Shown here: in pieces, positions 1 to 6,034 of the stretch
Numbering within the stretch: position 1 is the stretch's first letter
Layout: every line of letters begins with the position of its first letter
Source of the DNA: Anderseniella sp.
Lineage (GTDB): Bacteria > Pseudomonadota > Alphaproteobacteria > Rhizobiales > Aestuariivirgaceae
Reading direction: 5' to 3'
Length of the DNA: 8,415 nucleotides
Assembly: GCA_013041995.1 (NCBI GenBank)
Contig: JABDRA010000177.1
Coordinates: 1-8,415, forward strand
Notes under the pieces: generated by a model
The model's database searches: none
The model's input: only the letters and a program-made list of their open reading frames with translations
Told to the model about the DNA's origin: nothing
Translations under genes and position numbers: made by a program

Positions 1-432
1 GGTCAGGTGTGCGACGGTGAAAGCAGCCGCGCCGGTTGCGACAGTGGCGGCAGGCGTCGCAGCAGCCAGCGCATCCAGAATCATCTGATCCTTTCTGCGC
101 TTCATGGCGTTTGCAATCGTGCTTGCCAGTTCACTGCGCTCGTCGATGTTGACTTCGGCAGCGTCAAAGATGTCAGTATATTCAGCCGCAATCCAGTTTG
201 TCAGCGTACAAGGAACCAGCGTATGGCTGACATCCATCGGTGTAACATCGGACTGAGATGGACCGCGCTCAGTGGCGGCACCCGCCCCCATTTTGCGGAA
301 GTTGTAAGTATCACCGGTGACGTTATTGCGAACGCGCACGGTTTCCGAGAGGCCTTGGCCGCCAGACTGATAGGCGTGTTTAACCTCATCATCGAACTGC
401 TGGATAGCAGAGCTTGAAAGATGTTTGGACAT
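1..432 (-). CDS. Major capsid protein, N-terminal part (cut by left edge)
   Basis: The frame is open for 144 codons from an ATG at 432-430 to the window edge, so only the N-terminus is present. It begins MSKHLSSSAIQQFDDEVKHA, followed by a Gly-rich stretch, then RVRNNVTGDTYNFRKMG (residues 33-49) and a segment with DERSELASTIANAMKRR (97-113). This is the layout I associate with podovirus-type HK97-fold capsid proteins of the Phage_capsid_2 kind: a short N-terminal arm, a strand pair, then a long spine-like helix. The role would be the shell of the phage head. Position agrees: it follows portal, scaffold and a small structural gene. A clear AGGAGA ribosome site lies six bases before the ATG. 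Unlike its neighbours it has a 189-bp non-coding leader, which suggests separate expression control. The assignment rests on sequence style and gene order, without a database search. Confidence 0.82.
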   Translation of the reverse strand, partial: MSKHLSSSAIQQFDDEVKHAYQSGGQGLSETVRVRNNVTGDTYNFRKMGAGAATERGPSQSDVTPMDVSHTLVPCTLTNWIAAEYTDIFDAAEVNIDERSELASTIANAMKRRKDQMILDALAAATPAATVATGAAAFTVAHLT

Positions 433-438
433 TGAATG

Positions 439-444
439 TCTCCT
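439..444 (-). promoter_or_regulatory. Ribosome binding site of the capsid gene
   Basis: AGGAGA on the minus strand, six bases before the ATG at 432-430, preceded by an A/T-rich tract (about 445-466). It supports this start and suggests efficient initiation for an abundant protein. Confidence 0.75.
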
Positions 445-579
445 AAACCAAAAAACAAAAAGATTCGTTGCTTTTTCGGTTGTCTGCGATACGCAGGCCG
501 ATAATGGCCACCGTCATCGCAGGCCCGGAGATCGGGTTATCCGCTTGGTGGGATTAGGACTGTTGTCCTATTTGTTGAA

Positions 580-607
580 ATCATAGCAGGGGCTTGAATA
601 ATTGCAA
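580..607 (-). promoter_or_regulatory. Candidate sigma70-type promoter for the capsid gene
   Basis: On the minus strand TTGCAA (607-602) is followed after 16 bases by TATGAT (585-580). This matches a sigma70 -35/-10 pair (4/6 and 5/6 to consensus). It would start transcription about 140 bases before the capsid ATG. It overlaps the hairpin at 588-613, so the elements may compete or one may be a chance match. Short consensus matches are common, so confidence is low to moderate. Confidence 0.33.
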
Positions 608-613
608 GCCCCT
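588..613 (-). terminator. Hairpin after the 98-aa gene, possible weak terminator or processing site
   Basis: A perfect 9-bp inverted repeat, AGGGGCTTG (588-596) and CAAGCCCCT (605-613), with an 8-base loop, begins 8 bases past the TAA of the 98-aa gene. On the minus strand it is followed by GCTATGATTTC, not by a run of T, so it does not look like a full intrinsic terminator. It may attenuate read-through, protect the mRNA end or be an RNase site. The stem itself is unambiguous; its function is inferred. Confidence 0.5.
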
Positions 614-621
614 ATAATGAA

Positions 622-918
622 TTAAGCCGCTACCCAGTGAATTTTCTCATTGGGGCCGATGTCTTCATGAAAAACACCAGCAGGCAGATAAGTACATTCG
701 TCGGCATTTGCCACCGGCAGGGCCGGACTTGTACCCTTTCGAATCCAGACCGCAGCATCCAGACAGATTTTAACCGTTCGACACCCATCGGGTGCCGCAT
801 CTGTCTGGCCCGCAGCCGTCAGGGTTTTGGGCGTACTGGAAGACACCGCAACCGGCACATCAGAACTAAACGTGCCTTTGACCAGGCCGCTGGAAAATGT
901 GTAATTGAAAATTGCCAT
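622..918 (-). CDS. Small beta-rich structural protein, candidate head decoration protein
   Basis: The 98-aa product begins MAIFNYTFSSGLVKGTF and ends with VFHEDIGPNEKIHWVAA. It has no signal peptide or membrane segment. Alternating Val/Thr/Ser stretches (residues 18-34), a central AAVWIRKG and the closing YLPAGVFHEDIGPNEKI suggest a compact beta-sandwich. This pattern is common in small phage virion proteins encoded beside the capsid gene. A decoration (cement) or other head protein is therefore the best inference; no specific family is claimed. The start is supported by GGAGGG seven bases upstream (931-926). It lies 18 bp after the scaffold gene and ends just before the leader hairpin. Two Cys residues (46 and 52) are present, but no metal site is evident. 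Confidence 0.72.
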   Translation of the reverse strand: MAIFNYTFSSGLVKGTFSSDVPVAVSSSTPKTLTAAGQTDAAPDGCRTVKICLDAAVWIRKGTSPALPVANADECTYLPAGVFHEDIGPNEKIHWVAA

Positions 919-936
919 TGTATCGCCCTCCAGCGA

Positions 937-1731
937 TTAGCCGACCGCCTCTTGTCGCGGTTCATTGCCAAAGAAATCGGAATACATCTTATCGACCTGC
1001 TTTTTATAAGCCGGGTCGGTTTCGTATTTGTAGCGACCAGTTGTTTCATCCTTTGCCCACCGTGCCGCTTTGATGTCGTCGTGCGTCACTCCGGTCGGTG
1101 CCGGGGAATCATCCAGTGCCGTCGATGCGCCGCGAGTCTTGCTGATCATGCCTTCAAGCAACTCGATAGCCGCTGCATTCGTCGCAATGCCTTTCAGGGT
1201 TTCGAACTGGTCGGCATTGAGATTCGCTTGCGCCCAATCAGCGACATTATCGACGCGGGCCTTGCTGTTTTCGCCAAGTTTCTGGAACTCGCCATCCATA
1301 TCCTGCTGTTGTCCGTCGAACTCCATCTTCATAAAGCCGTGTGTTAACGCAGTGAATGCGTCTTGAGACAGGCCCATTTCAGCCGCTTGACCTTGAAACC
1401 ACTGCAGAACGGGGTCTTCAGTGTTTAGTTCAGCCTCGATGCCTTCAGGCAGGCTGATTTCATACTCGCCGCCTTCCGGTGCGCCGATGAACTTGCCGGA
1501 CTCGTGGAATTTTTTTTCGAACTCACCATAAGATTTTGTCAACGCTTCAAGGCGCGTTTCGCCTTTATCCGAGTCCCAGAACTTCTCAGGGACATAGTCA
1601 GGCCTTTCAGCAACACCGGTAGGCTCAGCACCTTCGCCGGTTCCAGCATTATCCAGCATACTGCCACCGCCGGCAGGGGTTGAATCGTCTGGCGCTTCTT
1701 CGAATAGGGGATAAAACGGGGTAAGTCTCAT
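937..1731 (-). CDS. Scaffold-like head assembly protein
   Basis: The 264-aa product begins MRLTPFYPLFEEAPDDSTPA. The ATG at 1731-1729 is preferred over an upstream in-frame candidate at 1791 because AAAGGAG lies eight bases before it and it forms an ATGA overlap with the previous stop. The protein is acidic and low-complexity near its N-terminus, then has RPDYVPEKFWDSDKGETRLE, charged helical stretches, and a basic, aromatic C-terminus (KYETDPAYKKQVDKMYSDFF). The DYVPEKFWD motif followed by predicted helices is what I know from podovirus scaffolding or capsid-assembly proteins, which direct coat protein into a procapsid and then leave. Position between portal and capsid agrees. No protease domain or Ser-His catalytic pattern is visible, so this is not a protease-scaffold fusion. 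Confidence 0.78.
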   Translation of the reverse strand: MRLTPFYPLFEEAPDDSTPAGGGSMLDNAGTGEGAEPTGVAERPDYVPEKFWDSDKGETRLEALTKSYGEFEKKFHESGKFIGAPEGGEYEISLPEGIEAELNTEDPVLQWFQGQAAEMGLSQDAFTALTHGFMKMEFDGQQQDMDGEFQKLGENSKARVDNVADWAQANLNADQFETLKGIATNAAAIELLEGMISKTRGASTALDDSPAPTGVTHDDIKAARWAKDETTGRYKYETDPAYKKQVDKMYSDFFGNEPRQEAVG

Positions 1732-2009
1732 TCTTTGAACTCCTTTGCTGTTTCGATATTCTTGTGGATAAACCGCACAAAGTTTACGCACCCTTGCCGG
1801 ATACCGGCATCAAACTCGGTAATACCAGGCTCAACCACCGGCAGGCGCATCAAATAGGTTTCCGTCCACTCTTCCAGCAGCTTTTGACCGGCATCAGTGC
1901 CGAAAACCGCCAGAACCAAAGCCGACCGTTCGCGCGCCTTGCGCTCCATTTCTTTGCGCTGTTCGCTGTCTTCCTGACCGTGCAGTGTAAACGGATTAAA
2001 TTCAGCCAT
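1728..2009 (-). CDS. Bbp19-like phage protein
   Basis: The 93-aa product begins MAEFNPFTLHGQEDSEQRKE. It has a charged helical N-terminal part, then the block VFGTDAGQKLLEEWTETYLM, then VVEPGITEFDAGIRQG and a helical end. The FGTxxGxxLLxxW block followed by a GxRQGxxxFVRxI stretch matches my memory of the Bbp19-like phage domain. These proteins sit between portal and capsid genes in BPP-1-type podoviruses and have no firmly known role. The start at 2009 is chosen over an upstream ATG (2057) because AGGAGG (2024-2019) lies nine bases before it; the longer form would run deep into the portal gene. It overlaps the portal end by 8 bases and the scaffold start by 4. Confidence 0.75.
   Translation of the reverse strand: MAEFNPFTLHGQEDSEQRKEMERKARERSALVLAVFGTDAGQKLLEEWTETYLMRLPVVEPGITEFDAGIRQGCVNFVRFIHKNIETAKEFKE
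1740..1746 (-). promoter_or_regulatory. Ribosome binding site fixing the scaffold start
   Basis: AAAGGAG on the minus strand, its GGAG core eight bases before the ATG at 1731-1729. It lies inside the end of the Bbp19-like gene. It decides against the ATG-like in-frame candidate 20 codons upstream, which would overlap the preceding gene by 64 bases. Confidence 0.65.
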
Positions 2010-3567
2010 CTTGCGGGGCCTCCTGTTGTGCCTGCATTGCTGCAAGCATTTGCGCAACCATTTCCGTCAATTGGGCCTTTTCGCCCTCAGTGCGCTGTAG
2101 TTTTGGCTCAACATTCAATTTGTCGTAGATGTAGCCCGGCACATCCTCGATCTTGATCGATCCAGCAATAATTTCAGGGCCAAGTGGTGCAGACATCTCC
2201 ATTGCCGTGTTCAGTAGCATCAGGTCTTCTTGGTCTTGCGCTTGCGCCAGGGGCGACGTATGTTTGATTTCAACGTCCCGGCCATCGATCTTGATATCTG
2301 GAACCTTCCCGGCCTTGCGGAGAATATCCATGCCGCGCCGTGCGACTTTCTCAATCAGTTCAGTTTCAAGGCGCCCAAAGGATGCCGCCCTGTTCATGTT
2401 CAGTTGCTGGCTTCTAAGCGTCATTTCTGTCGCAGTTCTACCAGGCGTTTCAGTAATATCCCCGAAAGGCTCAGAAAACAGGGCCTTGCGGATTTGCTCC
2501 TGCAGCTTTTCCAGGATCAATTCACCAACAGTGAAGTCTCCACTACGCTCAAGAGCGCGGATGCTTGGGTTGCTTCTGTCGTTGCTGGCTACCGGGATCA
2601 TGCCAAAAGGCTCGATCTTTGCCGTGTAGGGGTTGATTACACCGTCATCCATCGCTGTATAAGCGCCGCCCATTGCCATCGCCGCATTGCGCAAGGTGTA
2701 CTCAACAACAGCATTTGCTGTCTTGATCTGCGGCAAAACAGACATGACACGACCACGTCCCAGCACTTCACCAGGCACCACAAATTCACGAAACGAAATG
2801 ACCGGGTTTGTGTCTTCCGATTGTGTGTAGATCAGGCATTTCTCTTTTTCAAGAATGATGACAGTGTGATACTTCTCGTCATCAGGCGAATATACAACAC
2901 CATGCGTAATCTTGAGCTTGGCTTCCGGCTTGTCGTCAATCTGTTTCTGAACTTTCTCAGGGAGTTTCGCATCAGGCCAGTGCCTGGTGATATTGCGCCC
3001 TTCCATGTCCCACTTGAACCAATGCGTTTCGATCGATCCCATCGGTCCCTCTTCCGGGAAAACCTGCGCCAGTGGCATGGCACGGAACCGAAAAAGGCTT
3101 GTCAGGGAGTCATGATTCTCGTCAAAGATGAAACAACCGGTTGAAATCGCCAAATCCATGCAGGATTCGTGCAGTTCGGTTGCGTAGTTGGAATGATGAA
3201 TATGGGAAAAAAAGATGTCTTTCGCCTTTTCAAGCGCCTCCTTAATCTTGATGTCTTCCTGAACCTCTTCGGCGTGTTCGATACCTGGTTCAAAGCTGAT
3301 CCAGTCACGCCACGCGGGACAGAGTGCAGAAACAACACTATTTGCATACTCCTGAACACTGGTGATTGCAGTGCAGTCATAGATATGCGTGTTTTTCTTC
3401 TGGCCTTTCGTGGTATTGAATTGGACTTCACGCTGGGGGATGGCGTAGTCATAGCATTCAGCGATATGTGATCCCCAATGGGATTTCCTTACTACCGTCG
3501 CCTTACACCGTTTCAGCAGGTCGGCAACAGTGCCAAGCCCGGACGGGGCTGAATAACCTTCATTCAT
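2002..3567 (-). CDS. Portal protein (head-tail connector)
   Basis: The 521-aa product is the size of podovirus connectors (about 500-560 aa). It forms the ring at one vertex through which DNA enters and to which the tail attaches. Family-like features in order: an N-terminal helical part with HIAECYDYAIPQRE (about residues 34-47), a TAITSVQEYANSVVSALCPAW segment (residues 66-86), mixed beta segments in the middle (THGVVYSPDDEKYHTVIILE, 222-241), the block GRGRVMSVLPQIKTANAV (270-287), then SEPFGDITETPGRTATEMT, which is typical of the Head-tail_con family, and a Gln/Ala-rich C-terminal helix (AAMQAQQEAPQDG) that could line the barrel. The ATG forms an ATGA overlap with the small gene upstream. 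No strong ribosome site precedes it, so coupling is likely. Confidence 0.9.
   Translation of the reverse strand: MNEGYSAPSGLGTVADLLKRCKATVVRKSHWGSHIAECYDYAIPQREVQFNTTKGQKKNTHIYDCTAITSVQEYANSVVSALCPAWRDWISFEPGIEHAEEVQEDIKIKEALEKAKDIFFSHIHHSNYATELHESCMDLAISTGCFIFDENHDSLTSLFRFRAMPLAQVFPEEGPMGSIETHWFKWDMEGRNITRHWPDAKLPEKVQKQIDDKPEAKLKITHGVVYSPDDEKYHTVIILEKEKCLIYTQSEDTNPVISFREFVVPGEVLGRGRVMSVLPQIKTANAVVEYTLRNAAMAMGGAYTAMDDGVINPYTAKIEPFGMIPVASNDRSNPSIRALERSGDFTVGELILEKLQEQIRKALFSEPFGDITETPGRTATEMTLRSQQLNMNRAASFGRLETELIEKVARRGMDILRKAGKVPDIKIDGRDVEIKHTSPLAQAQDQEDLMLLNTAMEMSAPLGPEIIAGSIKIEDVPGYIYDKLNVEPKLQRTEGEKAQLTEMVAQMLAAMQAQQEAPQDG
2019..2024 (-). promoter_or_regulatory. Ribosome binding site fixing the Bbp19-like start
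   Basis: AGGAGG on the minus strand, nine bases before the ATG at 2009-2007 and inside the last codons of the portal gene. It favours the 93-aa form over a 109-aa form. Confidence 0.7.
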
Positions 3568-3755
3568 CCCATTGTCTTCGATTTGTTCGCAGCAGGGCCG
3601 CGTGACGTGATTAGCGATGCGCGACCGGATTGACTCCGGCTTGTCGCCCTGGTGCGTGACTTCTCTTCGCGATCCAGTTTTCTACGCTCTTCGGCCTGCC
3701 TCGCTTCGAACTCGACTTGCTCTTTTGATTTCTTTGGCCCTGAAAGACTGCCCAT
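3564..3755 (-). CDS. Small charged protein upstream of portal
   Basis: The 63-aa product begins MGSLSGPKKSKEQVEFEARQ, continues as a probable charged helix (EERRKLDREEKSRTRA) and ends in a Ser/Arg/Lys-rich, likely disordered tail. Very small proteins with an MGSLxxPK start followed by a charged helix are common just before phage portal genes. They are usually unnamed, and I cannot give a function. The start is well supported by AGGGGG (3766-3761) five bases upstream. It overlaps the end of the 171-aa gene by 74 bases in another frame and the portal start by 4. No membrane segment or Cys is present, so it is not a spanin or holin. Confidence 0.7.
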   Translation of the reverse strand: MGSLSGPKKSKEQVEFEARQAEERRKLDREEKSRTRATSRSQSGRASLITSRGPAANKSKTMG

Positions 3756-4197
3756 TGTTGCCCCCTAATAAATGGCGATATAGCTGAAATGGCGTAAATA
3801 CCAAACTGGCGCGAATACCAATCAGCGCCTTCATGTGTTCGACGCATGTCCATGCCGTGAGAACGTGAGGACAACGAAAAGAGCGCCGTTTAATTGTTGA
3901 CTTGCAGCGAATAATAGCAGTATTTTCAGCGTCATGCACAAGATGACCGATGAAATCGGAATGTCCGGCAGGTATGAATTTCGTTTCCGTGCTGGCCATT
4001 GTCGGATTGACCACAATCCACCCGTGACCCGTCCAGGTTGCAGCAAAGATATGATGGAACCCGTCACGCTGGAATTTATCCCACCAATGCGGTGCACCGC
4101 GACAGAACACAATAAGCCAATCCGCACGCTGATAAACAGCTGGATCAGGCAAATCCATCAGGCTTGGTGCCTTTTCAGGTTTGAGGAACTTTGTCAT
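3682..4197 (-). CDS. Conserved-looking phage protein, possible permuted NlpC/P60-like fold
   Basis: The 171-aa product is not one I can name. It begins MTKFLKPEKAPSLMDLPDPA and forms an ATGA overlap with the terminase stop; no clear ribosome site is seen, so coupling is likely. Visible pattern: a strand with RADWLIVFCRG (24-34), then DGFHHIFAATW (45-55) and GWIVVNPT (59-66), and later LTAWTCVEHMKALIGIRA (113-130) followed by LVFTPFQLYRHL. A His at the start of a strand (His48/49), a polar residue on the next strand (Asn64), and a Cys at the head of a helix (Cys118) is the order seen in circularly permuted NlpC/P60 or LRAT-type enzymes. That is an inference only; a structural or adaptor protein is equally possible. 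The last 24 residues, Lys/Arg-rich, overlap the next gene and may be unconserved. Confidence 0.7.
   Translation of the reverse strand: MTKFLKPEKAPSLMDLPDPAVYQRADWLIVFCRGAPHWWDKFQRDGFHHIFAATWTGHGWIVVNPTMASTETKFIPAGHSDFIGHLVHDAENTAIIRCKSTIKRRSFRCPHVLTAWTCVEHMKALIGIRASLVFTPFQLYRHLLGGNNGQSFRAKEIKRASRVRSEAGRRA
3761..3766 (-). promoter_or_regulatory. Ribosome binding site of the 63-aa gene
   Basis: AGGGGG on the minus strand, five bases before the ATG at 3755-3753. It lies within the coding part of the preceding 171-aa gene, where it also encodes Gly145-Gly146. It is the main evidence that the 63-aa frame is translated despite the long overlap. Confidence 0.65.
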
Positions 4198-5651
4198 CGA
4201 TCAAATGGCGTCCAGGAGCCGCCAGCATTGAAAGGTTTTTGAATGCGAGGCGTACCGATGACAGCCTTGCGACCTTCCCCGGCACCCTGCAACCCATATT
4301 CCCCAGCCTCACAAATATGTGAATATTGATTTTTGTCCGGCTTGTCGTGGTAACGCGGTTCACCAGGGGCAATGACTCGCTTATAGCGGAACCCGCCCTG
4401 CAGGCCTTTGCGCCATATCTTGCACTTGGGGGAAATCATGAAACCAGGCTTGCCATCCATGCAGAGCCTTTTCATGGGCCGGACGATTGACGCCCGCCGT
4501 ACTGATGGGTCATTCGTGTCAGTAGGCTGCGCATTGATACCAGCAGCCTTTAAAATCTTGAATGGCGTGTCCTTCGTTGTCTGGTTGCCTGAATCGCCAG
4601 ATGGATCACCCTTGCCCATTTCGAACGTGAAATCAGGATAATGCATGTCAATGTACCGCTTCAATTCTGGCGCAAACTCGGTGGCGCTGAATCCATCAGT
4701 GACAAATTCATCAAAGCCGACATATCGGCCAATGCCAGGAATGAACTGGATGAAGGCAGCGGCAGGCGTCATACCAAAGTCAAAACCGAGGCGAATCGGC
4801 AACTTTGGATCGGGGATGTAATCGTCAGGCAGGCAATGAACTGAATCGACATATTCAGGATAAATAGGCTTTCCATCGGAGACAAAACCATATTCATTGC
4901 ACAGATTGACCTTGATCCAGTCTTTCGACTTACCAGCCATGCCGTTGGTGTAGTAACCGTCTGGCAGGTTATCGAGGTTTTCCGCATCTGGATTAGGCCT
5001 GAACCCTTCACCGTCGATGAAAAGCCCACCAGGTTGTCGATGAAACAACCAGTTATGCGGCCTTGCCTCTTCCGACAAGTTATAGTACCAGTGATCCTCA
5101 TCAGGTGCGTTTGTGTCACCGGTCATACCGTGCCATGTCGGTTCAACACCACCATCAGCCATTGACGGATAGCGCCCGTGCCGCAAGTCAGCCATGTCGA
5201 TAACCGCTTTGGATAACTCCTTGACCTCATTCAGCCAAAAGCCTGTTGCTTGCGTACCCCGGAGTTTCTTGATGGAGTCGGGCCGATCCAGAGCCAGAAA
5301 GATCATTTCTGACTCAACCCGTGTTCCATCTTCCAGCAGGAAGGAAATCACATGGCGCGGTGGATAGGATTGCGTGAACTTGCCCAAATCACCGACAACA
5401 GCAAGCCAATCCTTGATTGTTGTGGTTTCCAGATCGGGGTAAGTGTTACGGATGGCGAACCAGCGTGAAGGCCTGATCCCTTCCGCGTTTGGCTCCTGGT
5501 CGCACATCAATCGGAATATTTTCATGCATGTCGTGATTGTCTTGCCAGAACCAAGAGGCCCCATGATCAGGGAAACGCGGGATTGATCCTGATAGTAGTC
5601 AACTAGGACCTCGCCCGGCAGATCGATGCGGAATTCAATCTCTTGCGTCAA
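4194..5651 (-). CDS. terL: Terminase large subunit (packaging ATPase and nuclease)
   Basis: The 485-aa product is the packaging motor: it pumps DNA into the prohead through the portal and cuts concatemers. ATPase half: Walker A GPLGSGKT (residues 31-38), an adenine-contact-like RNTYPDL (68-74), and Walker B-type GFWLNEV with catalytic Glu142. Nuclease half (RNase H-like): RLGFDFGMTPAA with Asp291, a second acidic site in MGKGDPSGDSG (Asp349 and Asp353 are candidates), and DKNQYSHICEAGEYG with Glu448 where many relatives have Asp. Length fits the family. No ATG is available near the N-terminus; TTG at 5651-5649 gives the natural start, overlaps the previous stop as TTGA, and has GAGGG six bases upstream. 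It is followed directly by the 171-aa gene (ATGA). Confidence 0.93.
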   Translation of the reverse strand: MTQEIEFRIDLPGEVLVDYYQDQSRVSLIMGPLGSGKTITTCMKIFRLMCDQEPNAEGIRPSRWFAIRNTYPDLETTTIKDWLAVVGDLGKFTQSYPPRHVISFLLEDGTRVESEMIFLALDRPDSIKKLRGTQATGFWLNEVKELSKAVIDMADLRHGRYPSMADGGVEPTWHGMTGDTNAPDEDHWYYNLSEEARPHNWLFHRQPGGLFIDGEGFRPNPDAENLDNLPDGYYTNGMAGKSKDWIKVNLCNEYGFVSDGKPIYPEYVDSVHCLPDDYIPDPKLPIRLGFDFGMTPAAAFIQFIPGIGRYVGFDEFVTDGFSATEFAPELKRYIDMHYPDFTFEMGKGDPSGDSGNQTTKDTPFKILKAAGINAQPTDTNDPSVRRASIVRPMKRLCMDGKPGFMISPKCKIWRKGLQGGFRYKRVIAPGEPRYHDKPDKNQYSHICEAGEYGLQGAGEGRKAVIGTPRIQKPFNAGGSWTPFDR

Positions 5652-6034
5652 GAGGCACCCTCATGCAGCTGAGTCAACAGGCCGTGAATCAGGTCAACCG
5701 CCTGCAGGCTTCCAATCAGCGGCCCTGAACACCGGTAGACCGACCAGCCAAGAACCATCGCGTGGTGATACTTTTCCAGGTCTTCGGTGAATCCCTTGCC
5801 TCGTGTATGACGACCGCCAGAGAAAGCGCCGCCTTCAATTTCCACGGCAAATTTATGCTCAGTCCATGCGAAATCAAAGCGCCAATCTTTCAGGCCAGCA
5901 TCTTTCAGCCTGTTTCGAAGGCCCTTCCCCGGCCCGCCGGCCGCGTGGGCCGCAAACCGGTACTCTCTTTCCATGCCAGTAAGTAGGCCCCTTGACCGAA
6001 GCTGTATATACAACTCTTCTTCCAGGTGGCTCAC
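5648..6034 (-). CDS. PD-(D/E)XK-like nuclease between terminase subunits
   Basis: The 128-aa product starts at GTG (6034-6032), overlapping the terminase small subunit stop as GTGA. Visible core: an N-terminal helix with acidic residues (HLEEELYIQL, 3-12), then DWRFDFAWTEHKFAVEIEGG (50-69). This holds Asp54 and the pair Glu65-x-Glu67, the spacing of a PD-(D/E)XK active site. HTRGKGFTEDLEKYHHAMVL (76-95) and GWSVYRCSG follow. The order resembles DUF559/very-short-patch-repair-like endonucleases, where the helix with DxxKxxxxxxxGW packs beside the site. It probably cuts or resolves branched DNA, perhaps clearing junctions before packaging; that role is inferred from position. Other options are a Holliday-junction resolvase-type enzyme or a selfish nuclease. 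The ribosome site is weak (GGGCGGGG well upstream), so coupling is likely. Confidence 0.75.
   Translation of the reverse strand: MSHLEEELYIQLRSRGLLTGMEREYRFAAHAAGGPGKGLRNRLKDAGLKDWRFDFAWTEHKFAVEIEGGAFSGGRHTRGKGFTEDLEKYHHAMVLGWSVYRCSGPLIGSLQAVDLIHGLLTQLHEGAS
5658..5662 (-). promoter_or_regulatory. Ribosome binding site supporting the TTG start of terL
   Basis: GAGGG on the minus strand, six bases before TTG at 5651-5649. The next in-frame ATG comes at codon 30, directly before the Walker A motif, which is too late for a complete ATPase fold. Site and spacing therefore support the rare start. Confidence 0.6.

Larger units (their letters stand above)
433..621 (-). promoter_or_regulatory. Non-coding leader between the 98-aa gene and the capsid gene
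   Basis: This 189-bp stretch is the only sizeable gap inside the gene cluster. Besides the 9-bp hairpin (588-613) and the candidate promoter, it holds several short inverted repeats: TTAGGAC/GTCCTA around 554-570, CTGCG/CGCAG at 484-496, and GGCC/GGCC around 497-509. GGCCTGCG occurs twice on the minus strand. I see no credible reading frame in it. A structured leader ahead of the capsid gene fits separate or boosted expression of the most abundant head protein. Confidence 0.5.

Noticed and set aside
7..417. Plus-strand open frame opposite the capsid gene
   Set aside because: It is antisense to the capsid N-terminus and shows no protein-like pattern.
201..458. Minus-strand 85-codon frame overlapping the capsid start
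   Set aside because: It is out of frame with the capsid protein, and its start has no ribosome site as good as the AGGAGA serving the capsid ATG.
637..1347. A 236-codon plus-strand open frame opposite the scaffold and 98-aa genes
   Set aside because: It crosses two minus-strand genes with good ribosome sites, and its product is Arg/Ile/Cys-rich without a recognisable pattern.
1729..1791. Longer scaffold start at 1791 and longer Bbp19-like start at 2057
   Set aside because: Both lack ribosome sites and extend far into the preceding genes; the internal ATGs have good sites and short overlaps.
2230..3144. A 304-codon plus-strand open frame opposite the portal gene
   Set aside because: It is fully antisense to a well-supported portal gene, has no domain signature and no adjacent co-oriented genes; long antisense frames arise from codon bias.
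3831..4127. Minus-strand 98-codon frame within the 171-aa gene
   Set aside because: It lies wholly inside the larger frame, with no ribosome site and no structure-like pattern.
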